The notes: a model not told the origin generated them from the sequence alone. A stretch of DNA of 64,000 nucleotides from Euryarchaeota archaeon UBA171 (GCA_002497295.1 DANO01000025.1:92594-156593), one strand, 5' to 3'; numbered from the stretch's first letter, positions 15,731-24,595 are shown. Numbers and translations: made by a program.

Positions 15731-17152
15731 CTAAAAGGCCCCATGTGGGGCTCCATATTCTACAGGCAGTAACGTTTCAACTCCGAAAAGAGGGTCTGGA
15801 TCACTCGAATCGTGATATGCCACTACAGCCCCGCCATCCGGGAGAATGCCCATCGAGGCGAAATCAAATCTTATGTCAGCCCCCGCTCCACTTGTTGAGT
15901 CTAGATCGCCAAGTCCAATATTCGTTCTGAGATCCGGCTCAAGTGATTGAGAATAGTCTCGAACATGCCACGATACGTCGATATCCGGTCCACTAGATGA
16001 TTGATACCTCACATTAAGAACGAATAAATCGTGGAAACCATTCGAATGAAACTCCCATTCCTCCAGTTCAGATGCGACCCCTGAAAGATCATATGTCTGA
16101 TTTTCCCAAGTCTCTCCTCCATCTGATGACGTCATGTGAGTAAGGATTATGCCGTCGGCCCGGACACAATGAAGAATCCCGCTGGAATCGAATGAGCAAT
16201 ATTGGGATGGAAGAGATGACCCATTCATTGTCACCCCCGTCCACCAATTCAGAGATGTGTCCAGATAGGCATCATCACCGTCAACAAAATAATCTGGAAA
16301 GTAAAGGCCGCCCGAGGGAACTGGGAAAGCACGCATTTCTTTGTGAGGTTTGGTGTAATCCCATTCCTTTCCAAGAGGTCCGGGCATAAGATCAACTTCT
16401 ATCGCAGGAAGATCCGAATCCCTGTCCGGGAACCCGAAGTAGTCGTAGTTCAGACCATCTGTGGAGATTTGTCCGCCAACATTCTGAACCTGATGCCAGA
16501 AGTTCGAGATCACCAAGCTAGCATAGGGCCCATTGCCGTATAACCCTCCACTGATCGGACCAACTACTTCCACTTGCCAAGACCTATCGTAGAATGGCTC
16601 TGGAGTCCTATTGAAGCACCAACTCCACTCTTCATCAGCTGCATCGTAGAAGAAGGCATAGAACTGGTCAGCACCTGATGTCGAGGGATAGGGGAACCAC
16701 CCCATAGCAATCAGGTCGCCGTTGGTGGCCTGTACTATGCTGCCTTCTCCAAGCCCTTCTTGACCAGGAACTGTCGGTTTAGGCTCTAGGCACCCAATTT
16801 GAGAGAATACCGATGGGATATATTCCTGCCATGTTCTACCTCTATCTTCTGACCAGGTAGGGTATTCGCCACCAAAATTCAGTATCCAACCTTCTTTGGT
16901 AATGGCAAGATAATGTTCACAGCAATTCCCTCCCTCTTCATTTCCGAATACGGCCCAGTTCGACTCGCCTATGGAATTGTTATCGAAAGCATACGCGACT
17001 GAAAAGTTACGAATATCGTCGAGCCCCTCAAGCGAAAGTTGCGCAAGGCCCTCATCCCACATCGTAGCATTCTCCGATGCACCTGAGTCCTTGCCCATAC
17101 AACCTGAAAGCACTATTGCAGAAAAGAGCAAGGCTGTTATCCACTCTCTCAT
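15731..17152 (-). CDS. Secreted lipoprotein with BNR/sialidase-like repeats
   Basis: About 473 residues. The N-terminus is a lipoprotein signal with lipobox LSGC after a hydrophobic stretch (ITALLFSAIVLSGC), so the mature protein is anchored outside the membrane. Two Asp-box-type BNR repeats, WSEDRGRTW and SSDGGETWENQ, point to a beta-propeller like sialidases or photosystem-assembly factors, but catalytic residues of a sialidase cannot be confirmed. Four other Cys may form disulfides. The ATG chosen excludes eight residues before the signal; a TATA-like ATTAATG sits 26 bp upstream. Could bind or cleave surface glycans; function unproven. Confidence 0.65.
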   Translation of the reverse strand: MREWITALLFSAIVLSGCMGKDSGASENATMWDEGLAQLSLEGLDDIRNFSVAYAFDNNSIGESNWAVFGNEEGGNCCEHYLAITKEGWILNFGGEYPTWSEDRGRTWQEYIPSVFSQIGCLEPKPTVPGQEGLGEGSIVQATNGDLIAMGWFPYPSTSGADQFYAFFYDAADEEWSWCFNRTPEPFYDRSWQVEVVGPISGGLYGNGPYASLVISNFWHQVQNVGGQISTDGLNYDYFGFPDRDSDLPAIEVDLMPGPLGKEWDYTKPHKEMRAFPVPSGGLYFPDYFVDGDDAYLDTSLNWWTGVTMNGSSLPSQYCSFDSSGILHCVRADGIILTHMTSSDGGETWENQTYDLSGVASELEEWEFHSNGFHDLFVLNVRYQSSSGPDIDVSWHVRDYSQSLEPDLRTNIGLGDLDSTSGAGADIRFDFASMGILPDGGAVVAYHDSSDPDPLFGVETLLPVEYGAPHGAF

Positions 17153-17173
17153 TATAATCGGCCCATACCCCGA

Positions 17174-17182
17174 CATTAATGG
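17174..17182 (-). promoter_or_regulatory. TATA-like element of BNR lipoprotein gene
   Basis: Minus strand CCATTAATG, centred about 26 bp before the ATG at 17152, consistent with a leaderless transcript. Confidence 0.3.
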
Positions 17183-17241
17183 AAATTTTGCTAATATGCG
17201 GTTTACTGTTGCAGTAACTAACTGGGTCTACAGGAAGTGAA

Positions 17242-18675
17242 TCAAAGGTCCTTCATCCTCCAGATAGTGCCAGATTCACCATCCTCGATAACGACTCCAA
17301 GTTCGGAGATTACATCTCTGATTCTGTCAGCCTCAGCCCAATTACGTTCAGAGCGTGCTTCCTCTCTCATCGCGATGAAGGACTCGACTTTTTCCCTTAT
17401 TTCATCGCGTCGTTCAGATGCCTGGCCTACCATCCTCTGGAGCGACTCTTCATCGGGAAGGAGTCCGAGTACATCCCCCGCATATGCTGAAAGCCAGCCT
17501 ACACAAGCAGAGGCCACCGAGTGGTCCTGGGATGAATTGGCTTGCCTCAGCATCTTTACCACCGATTGCATCTCTGCAATTGCAACTCTTGTATTGAGAT
17601 CATCATCCATTCCCCGTATTAGTGAATCTTCAGCATTTTTGAGCGACTCAATATCGCTCCATTGCCTTGCAATACTGACCCCTCCTGCTGATATGATCGA
17701 TTCAATCAGCCTGCCATGATTTTTCTCAGCATCATCAAGAAGAACTTGGTTGAAATCAATCGGTTGTCGATATGGCGCATTGACTAGTGCGTATCTGAGC
17801 ACCATCGGACCGACCGCATCGATGGCGTCAGAAACTGTCCAAAAGTTACCAAGAGACTTCGACATTTTCTCCCCATCCACGTTTATCATCCCGTTATGCA
17901 TCCAATGTCTTGCAAAAGGCTCGACATTGAAACAGCACTCTGATTGGAATATTTCTGCTTCATGATGTGGAAACATTAGGTCTGAACCGCCCCCATGGAT
18001 GTTAACCTGGTGCCCAAAGTGTTCGTGAACCATCGCTGAGCACTCAATATGCCAACCAGGCCTCCCCCTTCCAAAGGGGCTATCCCAACTCGGCTCACCC
18101 GGTTTTGCAATCTTCCAGAGAGCGAAGTCTCTGTGGTCTCTTTTACCTGCTCCAGTGGAAGCAACTCTCCCCCCGGCACCCGATCGAACCATCTCGAGCG
18201 TCTGTCCTGTTAACCGCCCATACTTCTCAGGCGCAGTATCAATTTCGAAGTAGACCCCATCTCCAGCCAAGTATGCGTGCCCCTTTTTGACTAGGGTTTC
18301 AATCATTGAGATTATCCCCTCAATACTTTCTGTAACTCTTGGATAGGCATCAGCATCAAGCACATTGAGTCTATTCATCGATATCCTGTAGTCCGATATA
18401 TGGCGATTCGCCACCTCAAGAAAGTCGACACCTTCTTTTTTCGAAGCATCGATTATCGTATCGGATATGTCTGTGAAATTTGTAACATATCTAACACGAA
18501 TACCTTGGAATCTGAGCCATCTCACCAGGGTGTCGAATGCTATGGCTTGACGAGCATGACCGATGTGGCTGGGCGAATAGGGAGTGATTCCACAGGCATA
18601 TATCGTGACTTCTTCGCCTGAGACATCAATCTCCTGCTTTGTACGCGACGATGTGTTGAAAAGCCTCAGAGGCAC
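17242..18675 (-). CDS. cysS: Cysteinyl-tRNA synthetase
   Basis: Class I synthetase charging tRNA-Cys, 477 residues. Zinc and signature motifs are complete: Cys in YACGITPY, HIGH as PSHIGHARQ, Cys in WHIECSAM, HGGGSDLMFPHHEAE and KMSKS as GEKMSKSLGNF. The C-terminal helical domain ends in the usual R-x-W-A-E-A-D-R-I-R-D region. The frame requires a GTG start, supported by GGTGACTGC just upstream. It follows the two C26 hydrolase genes by 23 bp, so it likely belongs to their leftward operon. Confidence 0.96.
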   Translation of the reverse strand: MPLRLFNTSSRTKQEIDVSGEEVTIYACGITPYSPSHIGHARQAIAFDTLVRWLRFQGIRVRYVTNFTDISDTIIDASKKEGVDFLEVANRHISDYRISMNRLNVLDADAYPRVTESIEGIISMIETLVKKGHAYLAGDGVYFEIDTAPEKYGRLTGQTLEMVRSGAGGRVASTGAGKRDHRDFALWKIAKPGEPSWDSPFGRGRPGWHIECSAMVHEHFGHQVNIHGGGSDLMFPHHEAEIFQSECCFNVEPFARHWMHNGMINVDGEKMSKSLGNFWTVSDAIDAVGPMVLRYALVNAPYRQPIDFNQVLLDDAEKNHGRLIESIISAGGVSIARQWSDIESLKNAEDSLIRGMDDDLNTRVAIAEMQSVVKMLRQANSSQDHSVASACVGWLSAYAGDVLGLLPDEESLQRMVGQASERRDEIREKVESFIAMREEARSERNWAEADRIRDVISELGVVIEDGESGTIWRMKDL

Positions 18676-18698
18676 ATGCAGTCACCCTATGCCAATGG

Positions 18699-19394
18699 TC
18701 ATGAACCTCTCGCCGCATTAACCAATGCAGCGTACATCTGATACTGATTCATTCTCTCGGGGTGCCATTGCAGCCCATGGAAGAATTTCAGATGTTCATA
18801 CGTAACTGACTCAATGAGGCCATCATGATTCGCCCTTCCAGTTACTTTCAGGCCCCCGCTATCTCGAACCCCCTGGTGATGTGTGGAATTAACCGATACA
18901 CATTCCCCCATCATCCGTTGTATTTCGGTACCCTGTTCGAAAGTGACTTCATGATCAGAAAACGCACCATTCCATGAACCATGCGACTCGTGACCAGAGG
19001 TCTTTGGGAGATGCTGGTGCATGGAGCCACCTTCTGCAACACACATTATTTGCATACCTCGGCATATGCCTAATACCGGGAGGTCCGCCTCAATCGATGC
19101 CTTGATTAGCCCAATCTCACGCCTATCTTGCTTGGGATATGTGTCGAGAGTATCGGGGTCTAGATCAGCACCATACATCGAGGGATCAATGTCTGGCCCA
19201 CCGGAAATGACTAGTCCGTCTATTGCCGATATTATATCAACAGAATCATCTTCTGGTGGAAGGATAACTGGAATGCCGCCCCCATCTATCACAGCAAGAG
19301 CGTACGTTGAAGGTATCACGGTCGCATCCATGTCCCATGGGCCCCATTTCGTCATGCGAGTTGGTGCAGTGATCCCAATTATCGGCCTACTCAT
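18699..19394 (-). CDS. C26-family gamma-glutamyl hydrolase (PuuD-like), copy 1
   Basis: Class I glutamine-amidotransferase-fold hydrolase; relatives split gamma-glutamyl amides such as gamma-glutamyl-GABA in polyamine breakdown. About 231 residues. The Cys nucleophile is in LGICRGMQIM and the His-Glu pair in LQWHPERMN; GLVISGGPDIDP is the oxyanion/substrate loop. The ATG chosen begins MSRPIIGITAP, with GAGGGG upstream; the frame stays open further but would overlap the upstream paralogue. Starts 38 bp after the stop of copy 2. Substrate is inferred from family only. Confidence 0.85.
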   Translation of the reverse strand: MSRPIIGITAPTRMTKWGPWDMDATVIPSTYALAVIDGGGIPVILPPEDDSVDIISAIDGLVISGGPDIDPSMYGADLDPDTLDTYPKQDRREIGLIKASIEADLPVLGICRGMQIMCVAEGGSMHQHLPKTSGHESHGSWNGAFSDHEVTFEQGTEIQRMMGECVSVNSTHHQGVRDSGGLKVTGRANHDGLIESVTYEHLKFFHGLQWHPERMNQYQMYAALVNAARGS

Positions 19395-19432
19395 GGCAAC
19401 CCCTCTGCGTCCAAGGGGATGAACCCATCCAC

Positions 19433-20116
19433 TCAAATTGCAGCACGTATGAGTGCAGATACGATTGACTTCTGGCCAAGGGCCTCCGGATGCCACTGGA
19501 CCGACATCACGAATTCCCGCGACGGGTCTTCTAAACCCTCAATCAGACCATCTTCTGATCTGGCATTTACTTCCAGACTTCCTGGATCCGATACGCCCTG
19601 ATGGTGTGCCGAGTTCACATTAGAAGATAGCCCAAGAATCTTGAAGAGTTTCGATTCAGGTACTATGGATACCTCATGTTTGGACCATTTACCGCCCCAT
19701 GCGCCATGTTTTTCGTAAGGGGTGGTGGTAGGGAGGTGCTGATGGAGAAGACCTCCGTACGAGACAGCCATGAGCTGGTGCCCTCTGCAGATGCCGAGTA
19801 TCGGCAACCCCCTTTTCTTTGCAGAATCAATTAGTGCAAGCTCCCACATGTCCTGTGAGGGCCGTACATCATTTGTCTCTGGCACAGGATCACATCCATA
19901 TGTGGCCGGATCGATATCCCTGCCTCCGGCAATTATCAGCGCGTCTATCGCACCAACACACGCCTCAGGGTCCCCTCCCTCTGATAATATCAGTGGTAGG
20001 CCCCCACATCCCTCTACAATCGAGGGATAATTCCATGGGAGCATGACCACATCGCGATCATCAGATTCGTAATCCCTCTTGTTGACGGAAGAAGTGATGC
20101 CGACCCTCGGTTTCAT
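19433..20116 (-). CDS. C26-family gamma-glutamyl hydrolase (PuuD-like), copy 2
   Basis: Tandem paralogue of the next gene, about 227 residues, starting MKPRVGITSSV. It keeps the catalytic set: Cys in LGICRGHQLM and His-Glu in VQWHPEALG, plus LIIAGGRDIDP. The two copies share layout and about the same motif spacing (AHHQGV / THHQGV; HQHLP in both), so they arose by duplication but have clearly diverged. It overlaps nothing, beginning a few bases before the stop of the upstream membrane protein on the same strand. Two active copies suggest different gamma-glutamyl substrates or a heteromer. Confidence 0.85.
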   Translation of the reverse strand: MKPRVGITSSVNKRDYESDDRDVVMLPWNYPSIVEGCGGLPLILSEGGDPEACVGAIDALIIAGGRDIDPATYGCDPVPETNDVRPSQDMWELALIDSAKKRGLPILGICRGHQLMAVSYGGLLHQHLPTTTPYEKHGAWGGKWSKHEVSIVPESKLFKILGLSSNVNSAHHQGVSDPGSLEVNARSEDGLIEGLEDPSREFVMSVQWHPEALGQKSIVSALIRAAI

Positions 20117-20120
20117 CCAA

Positions 20121-20525
20121 TCAGCTCTCTCGATTAAGGCGAGCATGCCTGAATGATTTGACTCCTGCAAATATGAATGAGGCCCCAACAAGCACCAGCA
20201 ACATGTGGGAAACCAATACAAGATTGGACATTTCAGAGAAGCCGGTCAACATTCTCGATGCTCCTGCCAGGAACATAATCAGGGCCACAGCCATTGAAGC
20301 ATGCATGTAGTGATGCCTATTCGCCTCGTTGAATTTTGAAAGCACGCCCATCATAAGCAATGGCAAGCCCATGAAAGCCGGAATCATTGCGGTAATGGAA
20401 GGGTCCGCACCCTCTGCAGGAGTCTGGGTAAAGTAAGAGAATAGGCCCCAGAAGATTAAGATGCACCCATACATGTTTGCGAGCCCGGGAATCGTCATCC
20501 CCCATTGGGTAAATTCGTCGCTCAT
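20121..20525 (-). CDS. Four-helix membrane protein, unknown function
   Basis: About 134 residues with four predicted membrane helices, a His-rich turn (NEANRHHYMHASMAV) and a basic C-terminus. A GTG two codons earlier is possible; the ATG is preferred because a TATA-like TTATCATAAATC lies 23-27 bp upstream, giving a leaderless message. It heads the leftward run to the C26 hydrolases and cysS. The paired His could bind heme or metal, but this is only a suggestion. No family recognised with confidence. Confidence 0.6.
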   Translation of the reverse strand: MSDEFTQWGMTIPGLANMYGCILIFWGLFSYFTQTPAEGADPSITAMIPAFMGLPLLMMGVLSKFNEANRHHYMHASMAVALIMFLAGASRMLTGFSEMSNLVLVSHMLLVLVGASFIFAGVKSFRHARLNRES

Positions 20526-20544
20526 GAGCACGCGTGTCGGAAGC

Positions 20545-20556
20545 GATTTATGATAA
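20545..20556 (-). promoter_or_regulatory. TATA element for the C26 hydrolase operon
   Basis: Minus strand TTATCATAAATC, 23-27 bp before the ATG at 20525, the spacing expected for a leaderless transcript. Confidence 0.4.
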
Positions 20557-20601
20557 TCTCGATTGAAATTCGGCGGTTAATGTTAGACCATACCTATAAT
20601 T

Positions 20602-22674
20602 TCAATCCAAAACACGATTTCGATTCAGATCTCCTCTTCGATTGCCCGGCATGTGGGGGTGTGATGCAACGAGCCTAGATTCTGTTGTTTTACCCTCTTC
20701 TTCTTCTTCTTCCATCTGCACCATTTTCTCCCACAGGATCTCAGCCAAGTCTTTGACGTCCATTTCACATCCGATTGAGTCCAAACCGTCTTTCACCATC
20801 ACAGAGCAAAATGGGCACCCTATCGCAACCGTATCGGCTCCTGTTTCTGCCAACTCTTTGGCCCGGATTACATTGACGCGTTTATCGGCGTCCTCCTCCA
20901 TCCACATCTGTGCGCCACCTGCTCCGCAACAAAATGAATCAGTCCCGTGCCGTTCCACTTCAATGTCCACCCCTCCAATGACTGCCCTAGGAGCTTCTAC
21001 CTCGCCACCAATTCTCCCTAGATAGCACGGGTCATGGAATGTTACGCTATCTTCATGATCGACGATTCTCGGCAACCGCCCCTCGTCCTGTAATTTGGCT
21101 AGGATTTGCGAATGATGCAGCACTTCTAGCTTATCTGCGCCATAGTCTGGATACTCCTTGCCCAACGTATGGAAACAGTGAGGACAAGATGCCACGATCC
21201 TCTTGACGCCCAACTCTTGGAATGTAGACACATTGGCCTCTGCGAGCATCTGGAATAGATACTCATTCCCTGCTCTTCTTGCTGGATCTCCAGAGCACCC
21301 TTCTTGCATACCCAATATACCAACGTCTAATCCTGCTTCTTTCAACAGAGATATTGTAGCCCTCGCAACTTTTTGATTACGCTCATCGAAACTTGCCGCA
21401 CACCCCACGAAGTAAATGTATTCGGCGGGCTCGCCGATCTTCACATCAAGATCACTGGCCCAGTCTCCTCTCTCATGAGCCCCAAATCCGTATGGATTCG
21501 AGCCGGATTCCAAATTACCCATGGCGACATTCAATTGCTCGGGATATTCCATGGTCTCCATCATAGCATTACGTCGAAGATCGGTCAATTTAGGGACGTG
21601 TTCTATGTAAAGTGGACAGGCATCGACACAGGCATGACAGGTAGTACAAGCCCACACTGCATCTGCGGAAAGACGTTCCATCATGGTTTCATCGGGAGTC
21701 TCTCCGGAGAGCAATATCGGGGCATGTTCATTGGCATACGATCTGACATCGTGGACTATCTGCATCGGGTTGAGCGCCTTCCCCGATTCATATGCCGGGC
21801 ACACGTCTTGACACCTTGCGCAGGAAGTACAGGCCCATCCATCAATGAGCTGCCTCCAGGTGTATTGGCTGAATGTCGAGACTCCGAAAGTATCGATATC
21901 CAGCTCCTCAAGAGAAACAGCCATGCCGCTATCGTCAACAGCCAATGGACGCATTTTCGCCATAGGGGTACGATCGAAGAAAAAGACATTGGGAAGCGCC
22001 ATTACCAGATGCATATGCTTGGAAAGAGGGATGAGGATGAGAAAGCAACATATAGCCGCCATGTGCATCCAATAGGATATGATCACGAAGGTGTCGGAAA
22101 CTCCCGCCTGTGCCACTAAATAGCCTAGAGGTTCCCAGAATGCGGACGGCCCCTCAGCAGACTCAACTACGAACGATGTAGTCGTAATTGTGAATATCAG
22201 CACAAGTATTGCATTTCCCTCTAATTGTGACTTGCCCTTCAACTTCTCAGGCGTAAAAACAACTCTTCTCGTCAAAGCTGCGACACACCCAATCAATGCA
22301 GACGTATATCCCAGTTCGACCATCCCATTCCAAGGCCCAACGAGTATTTCCGGGAGGAAAGATCCAGAGAACCAATTCGCCGTGGCAAGATCGAACATAT
22401 CGCTTGATAGCATAAGGAATCCCCAGAACATCAGGACATGCAAACCTCCTGCTACTCGATCCTCAAGTACGCGCTTCTGGCCTAGCCATCCAGTTACGAC
22501 TTCCACCACTCTGCTGAACCAAGCATCTGTCCTAGGGTCTGGGCTGCCCCTTAGAACCAGGCGAATCGCCTTCTGAACTTGGTAGACGAAGAATGCAATT
22601 GAGATACCGCCCAATGCTAGGAGAAGAACCCACCCGGGGATGCCATTGTAATCGATAAGCAATGGGTGTTCCAT
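20602..22674 (-). CDS. FadF/HdrD-like membrane Fe-S oxidoreductase (ETF:quinone type)
   Basis: About 690 residues. N-terminal half: six or so membrane helices resembling the NarI/HdrE-type cytochrome b subunit, with His in helices. Then two [4Fe-4S] ferredoxin motifs, CTSCARCQDVCP and CTTCHACVDACP, and two CCG-type cysteine domains (EGCSGDPARRAGNE, SCPHCFHTL, DPCYLGR, CCGAGG). This architecture is that of the electron-transfer-flavoprotein:menaquinone oxidoreductase family, which passes electrons from acyl-CoA oxidation to the quinone pool. All Fe-S ligands look intact. The start chosen (MEHPLLIDYNG) avoids overlap with the divergent mevalonate kinase gene. A C-terminal Glu-rich tail is present. 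No etfAB gene is in view. Confidence 0.85.
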   Translation of the reverse strand: MEHPLLIDYNGIPGWVLLLALGGISIAFFVYQVQKAIRLVLRGSPDPRTDAWFSRVVEVVTGWLGQKRVLEDRVAGGLHVLMFWGFLMLSSDMFDLATANWFSGSFLPEILVGPWNGMVELGYTSALIGCVAALTRRVVFTPEKLKGKSQLEGNAILVLIFTITTTSFVVESAEGPSAFWEPLGYLVAQAGVSDTFVIISYWMHMAAICCFLILIPLSKHMHLVMALPNVFFFDRTPMAKMRPLAVDDSGMAVSLEELDIDTFGVSTFSQYTWRQLIDGWACTSCARCQDVCPAYESGKALNPMQIVHDVRSYANEHAPILLSGETPDETMMERLSADAVWACTTCHACVDACPLYIEHVPKLTDLRRNAMMETMEYPEQLNVAMGNLESGSNPYGFGAHERGDWASDLDVKIGEPAEYIYFVGCAASFDERNQKVARATISLLKEAGLDVGILGMQEGCSGDPARRAGNEYLFQMLAEANVSTFQELGVKRIVASCPHCFHTLGKEYPDYGADKLEVLHHSQILAKLQDEGRLPRIVDHEDSVTFHDPCYLGRIGGEVEAPRAVIGGVDIEVERHGTDSFCCGAGGAQMWMEEDADKRVNVIRAKELAETGADTVAIGCPFCSVMVKDGLDSIGCEMDVKDLAEILWEKMVQMEEEEEEGKTTESRLVASHPHMPGNRRGDLNRNRVLD

Positions 22675-22715
22675 CCGTAATCTCTCCGGCGGGGGGGTGT
22701 CCCGTGTAACTACGT

Positions 22716-22724
22716 CGTATACAA
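22716..22724 (-). promoter_or_regulatory. TATA-like element of the FadF-like gene
   Basis: Minus strand TTGTATACG, about 46 bp before the ATG at 22674, predicting a leader near 20 nt. It lies in the 113-bp divergent region shared with mevalonate kinase. Confidence 0.3.
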
Positions 22725-22787
22725 GGAGGCCTTGAACATCACGTAAGTACGCGAAGGGGCTATCCCCAATACCGGGTACGGGAGGAC

Positions 22788-23753
22788 ATGGCAGAAGCGC
22801 GTGCACCCGGAAAGGCGATTCTGTTCGGGGAGCATGCAGTTGTCTATGGCCACCCAGCCGTTGCTGTTGCGATTGAAGCAGGCGTAAATGTCACGGTTTC
22901 AGATAATAAGGAATGGGCGGTCGAAGGTAGGCCACTCGACTCAATACGGCATCCGCATCTGAAATCGATAATATCCAGGATGCCACAGGGACCAGGACCC
23001 TACTCTTTTCAGATATCTAGTACGCTTTTTTCTGCAGCTGGACAAGGGTCATCCGCAGCCTTATCTGTAGCCGCACATCTTGCTCTCAGCAATCAGATCG
23101 GCGAATCATCTAGCGTGATAGATGCTGCCAAATCCGGACATTTGGCGGAGGCTGCTGCTCAATCCGGACGCGCCAGTCCGACAGATACGGCCACCAGCGC
23201 TCTTGGCGGTTGCGTCGTCGTCTCATCGTCACTTCCGCCTATGGTAAAGCACGTGTTCGGGGCAGAATTGGAAACCTCTGAAGGTCTTCGAACATGGGAT
23301 GTAGGTACTATCGATCTCCCAGACGATTCCAACCCTCCATCACTGGTCCTCGGATTCACCGGGAACTCATCGAAAACGGGAAAAATGGTCGCCATGGTTG
23401 CAGATTTGATATCTTCGAACCCTGAACGAAAATCCGATTTAGATTCAATAGGGGAAATCACTGCAGTGGGACTGGTCGCTCTTGCCTCTGCTGAGTGGGA
23501 AGCAGTCGGTATGGCCATGAATGCATGTCATGATAGACTCGAGGCACTTAACCTAAGCACGCCATTCTTAGAGAAGTTGATCGCAGCCGTACGCCCTTAT
23601 TCTCTCGGAGCCAAACTTACTGGTGCGGGCGGTGGCGGGTGTATGATGGCTCTGACGAGAGATCCCGCACGTGTCGCTCAGATGATGGAGCTACATGGCG
23701 CTAAAGCCATGATAAGCTCATTTCACAACAAAGGGGCTCAGATTTTAGGCTGA
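22788..23753 (+). CDS. mvk: Mevalonate kinase
   Basis: GHMP-family kinase that phosphorylates mevalonate at position 5, the entry to archaeal isoprenoid lipids. 321 residues. Hallmarks: GKAILFGEHAVVYGHPAVA at the N-terminus, the ATP loop AAGQGSSAALSVAA, the Ser/Thr-Asp region RASPTDTATSALGG with the catalytic Asp, and GAKLTGAGGGGCMMAL near the end. Divergent from the FadF-like gene. The AcnX-type gene about 6 kb away and two prenyl synthases later in the window belong to the same broad pathway. Confidence 0.95.
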   Translation: MAEARAPGKAILFGEHAVVYGHPAVAVAIEAGVNVTVSDNKEWAVEGRPLDSIRHPHLKSIISRMPQGPGPYSFQISSTLFSAAGQGSSAALSVAAHLALSNQIGESSSVIDAAKSGHLAEAAAQSGRASPTDTATSALGGCVVVSSSLPPMVKHVFGAELETSEGLRTWDVGTIDLPDDSNPPSLVLGFTGNSSKTGKMVAMVADLISSNPERKSDLDSIGEITAVGLVALASAEWEAVGMAMNACHDRLEALNLSTPFLEKLIAAVRPYSLGAKLTGAGGGGCMMALTRDPARVAQMMELHGAKAMISSFHNKGAQILG

Positions 23754-23770
23754 TTTCCCGCCACACCCCC

Positions 23771-23787
23771 TTATATACGGTATATAA
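23771..23787 (+). promoter_or_regulatory. Palindromic double TATA upstream of tbp
   Basis: Sequence TTATATAC-G-GTATATAA: two perfect 8-bp inverted arms around one base. The left arm is a strong TATA box centred about 26 bp before the tbp ATG, so the message is probably leaderless. The second arm would be a TATA box for the opposite strand or part of an operator. Found in front of the gene for the TATA-binding protein itself, it invites an autoregulation hypothesis. Confidence 0.6.
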
Positions 23788-23799
23788 TCACGATATGCC

Positions 23800-24552
23800 A
23801 TGAAGAGTGATGAAGAACGCTTGACTGTAGTCAACGTAGTCGCATCTACAAGAGTCGCCGAAGAACTAGACCTACCTGACATCGCAATCCAACTGAATTG
23901 TGAATATGAGCCGGAGCAATTCCCCGGCGTCGTCTATCGAGTCGTGGACCCGAAACTTGCCATCTTGATGTTCCGATCAGGAAGAGCCGTGTGCACAGGC
24001 GGGAAGAATGAGGAGAATATCCATGAGGGAATCACCCGCATGATAGGGGATTTAAGAGCAGCAGGAATCGAGACTTGGGAGATAGAAGACGTCAAGATCG
24101 AGGTTCAGAATATGGTCGCCACATATGCACTGCACTATCCCGAAGATTACAATGGAACTGCACGCATGGACGACATCAATACCCGTGTAATAGATCTTGA
24201 TGAGGGAGAAATACGTCCTGCTGATGACGAAGAGATTGAAGTTTGGAATGCAATGACAAAGGAAGAACAAGAAAAGTTCGGCAAATTCCAGATCCGTGGA
24301 ATAAAGCAGGGAGAGCCATTGGCCACAATGCCCAGGAAACTCAATCTGAACAACCTTACGTTCCACCTGCCTTTCGATAAGGTAGAATACGAGCCAGAGC
24401 AGTTCCCGGGTCTGATTTACAGGTTAGACTACCCACGTGTTGTGTGTTTGATTTTCGGAAGCGGTAAGATGGTGATAACCGGCGCGAGAAGGAAAGATGA
24501 GATTTTAGAAGCCGTCCAATTCATTCAGGATGAGTTGGCCGACCTACTCTGA
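23800..24552 (+). CDS. tbp: TATA-binding protein with acidic insertion in repeat 2
   Basis: General transcription factor that binds promoter TATA boxes. 250 residues against about 180-200 in most archaea. Repeat 1 (residues 8-85) is regular: VNVVAST, EYEPEQFPGVVYR, ILMFRSGRAVCTGGK. Repeat 2 begins IEVQNMVATYAL (100-111) and resumes at LNLNNLTF, VEYEPEQFPGLIYRL, CLIFGSGKMVITGAR. Between them, around residues 112-178, is an extra Asp/Glu-rich stretch of about 60 net residues, placed where the loop/helix after the first strand of the repeat lies, not in the DNA-intercalating stirrup. The stirrup Phe residues are kept, so DNA bending should work; the insertion probably contacts other factors. Confidence 0.93.
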   Translation: MKSDEERLTVVNVVASTRVAEELDLPDIAIQLNCEYEPEQFPGVVYRVVDPKLAILMFRSGRAVCTGGKNEENIHEGITRMIGDLRAAGIETWEIEDVKIEVQNMVATYALHYPEDYNGTARMDDINTRVIDLDEGEIRPADDEEIEVWNAMTKEEQEKFGKFQIRGIKQGEPLATMPRKLNLNNLTFHLPFDKVEYEPEQFPGLIYRLDYPRVVCLIFGSGKMVITGARRKDEILEAVQFIQDELADLL

Positions 24553-24566
24553 GAATACGACAAGTG

Positions 24567-24574
24567 ATTATACC
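24567..24574 (+). promoter_or_regulatory. TATA box of the PKD surface-protein gene
   Basis: ATTATACC, centred 25-26 bp before a GTG at 24596. It supports that GTG as a leaderless start rather than the upstream in-frame ATG at 24530 inside tbp. Confidence 0.4.
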
Positions 24575-24595
24575 CTTGACTTCCGTCAGAGGGTT

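Noticed and set aside
21373..22119. 248-codon open frame antisense to the FadF-like gene
   Set aside because: Opposite strand carries complete Fe-S motifs and membrane helices; the antisense product has no recognisable pattern and no ribosome site.
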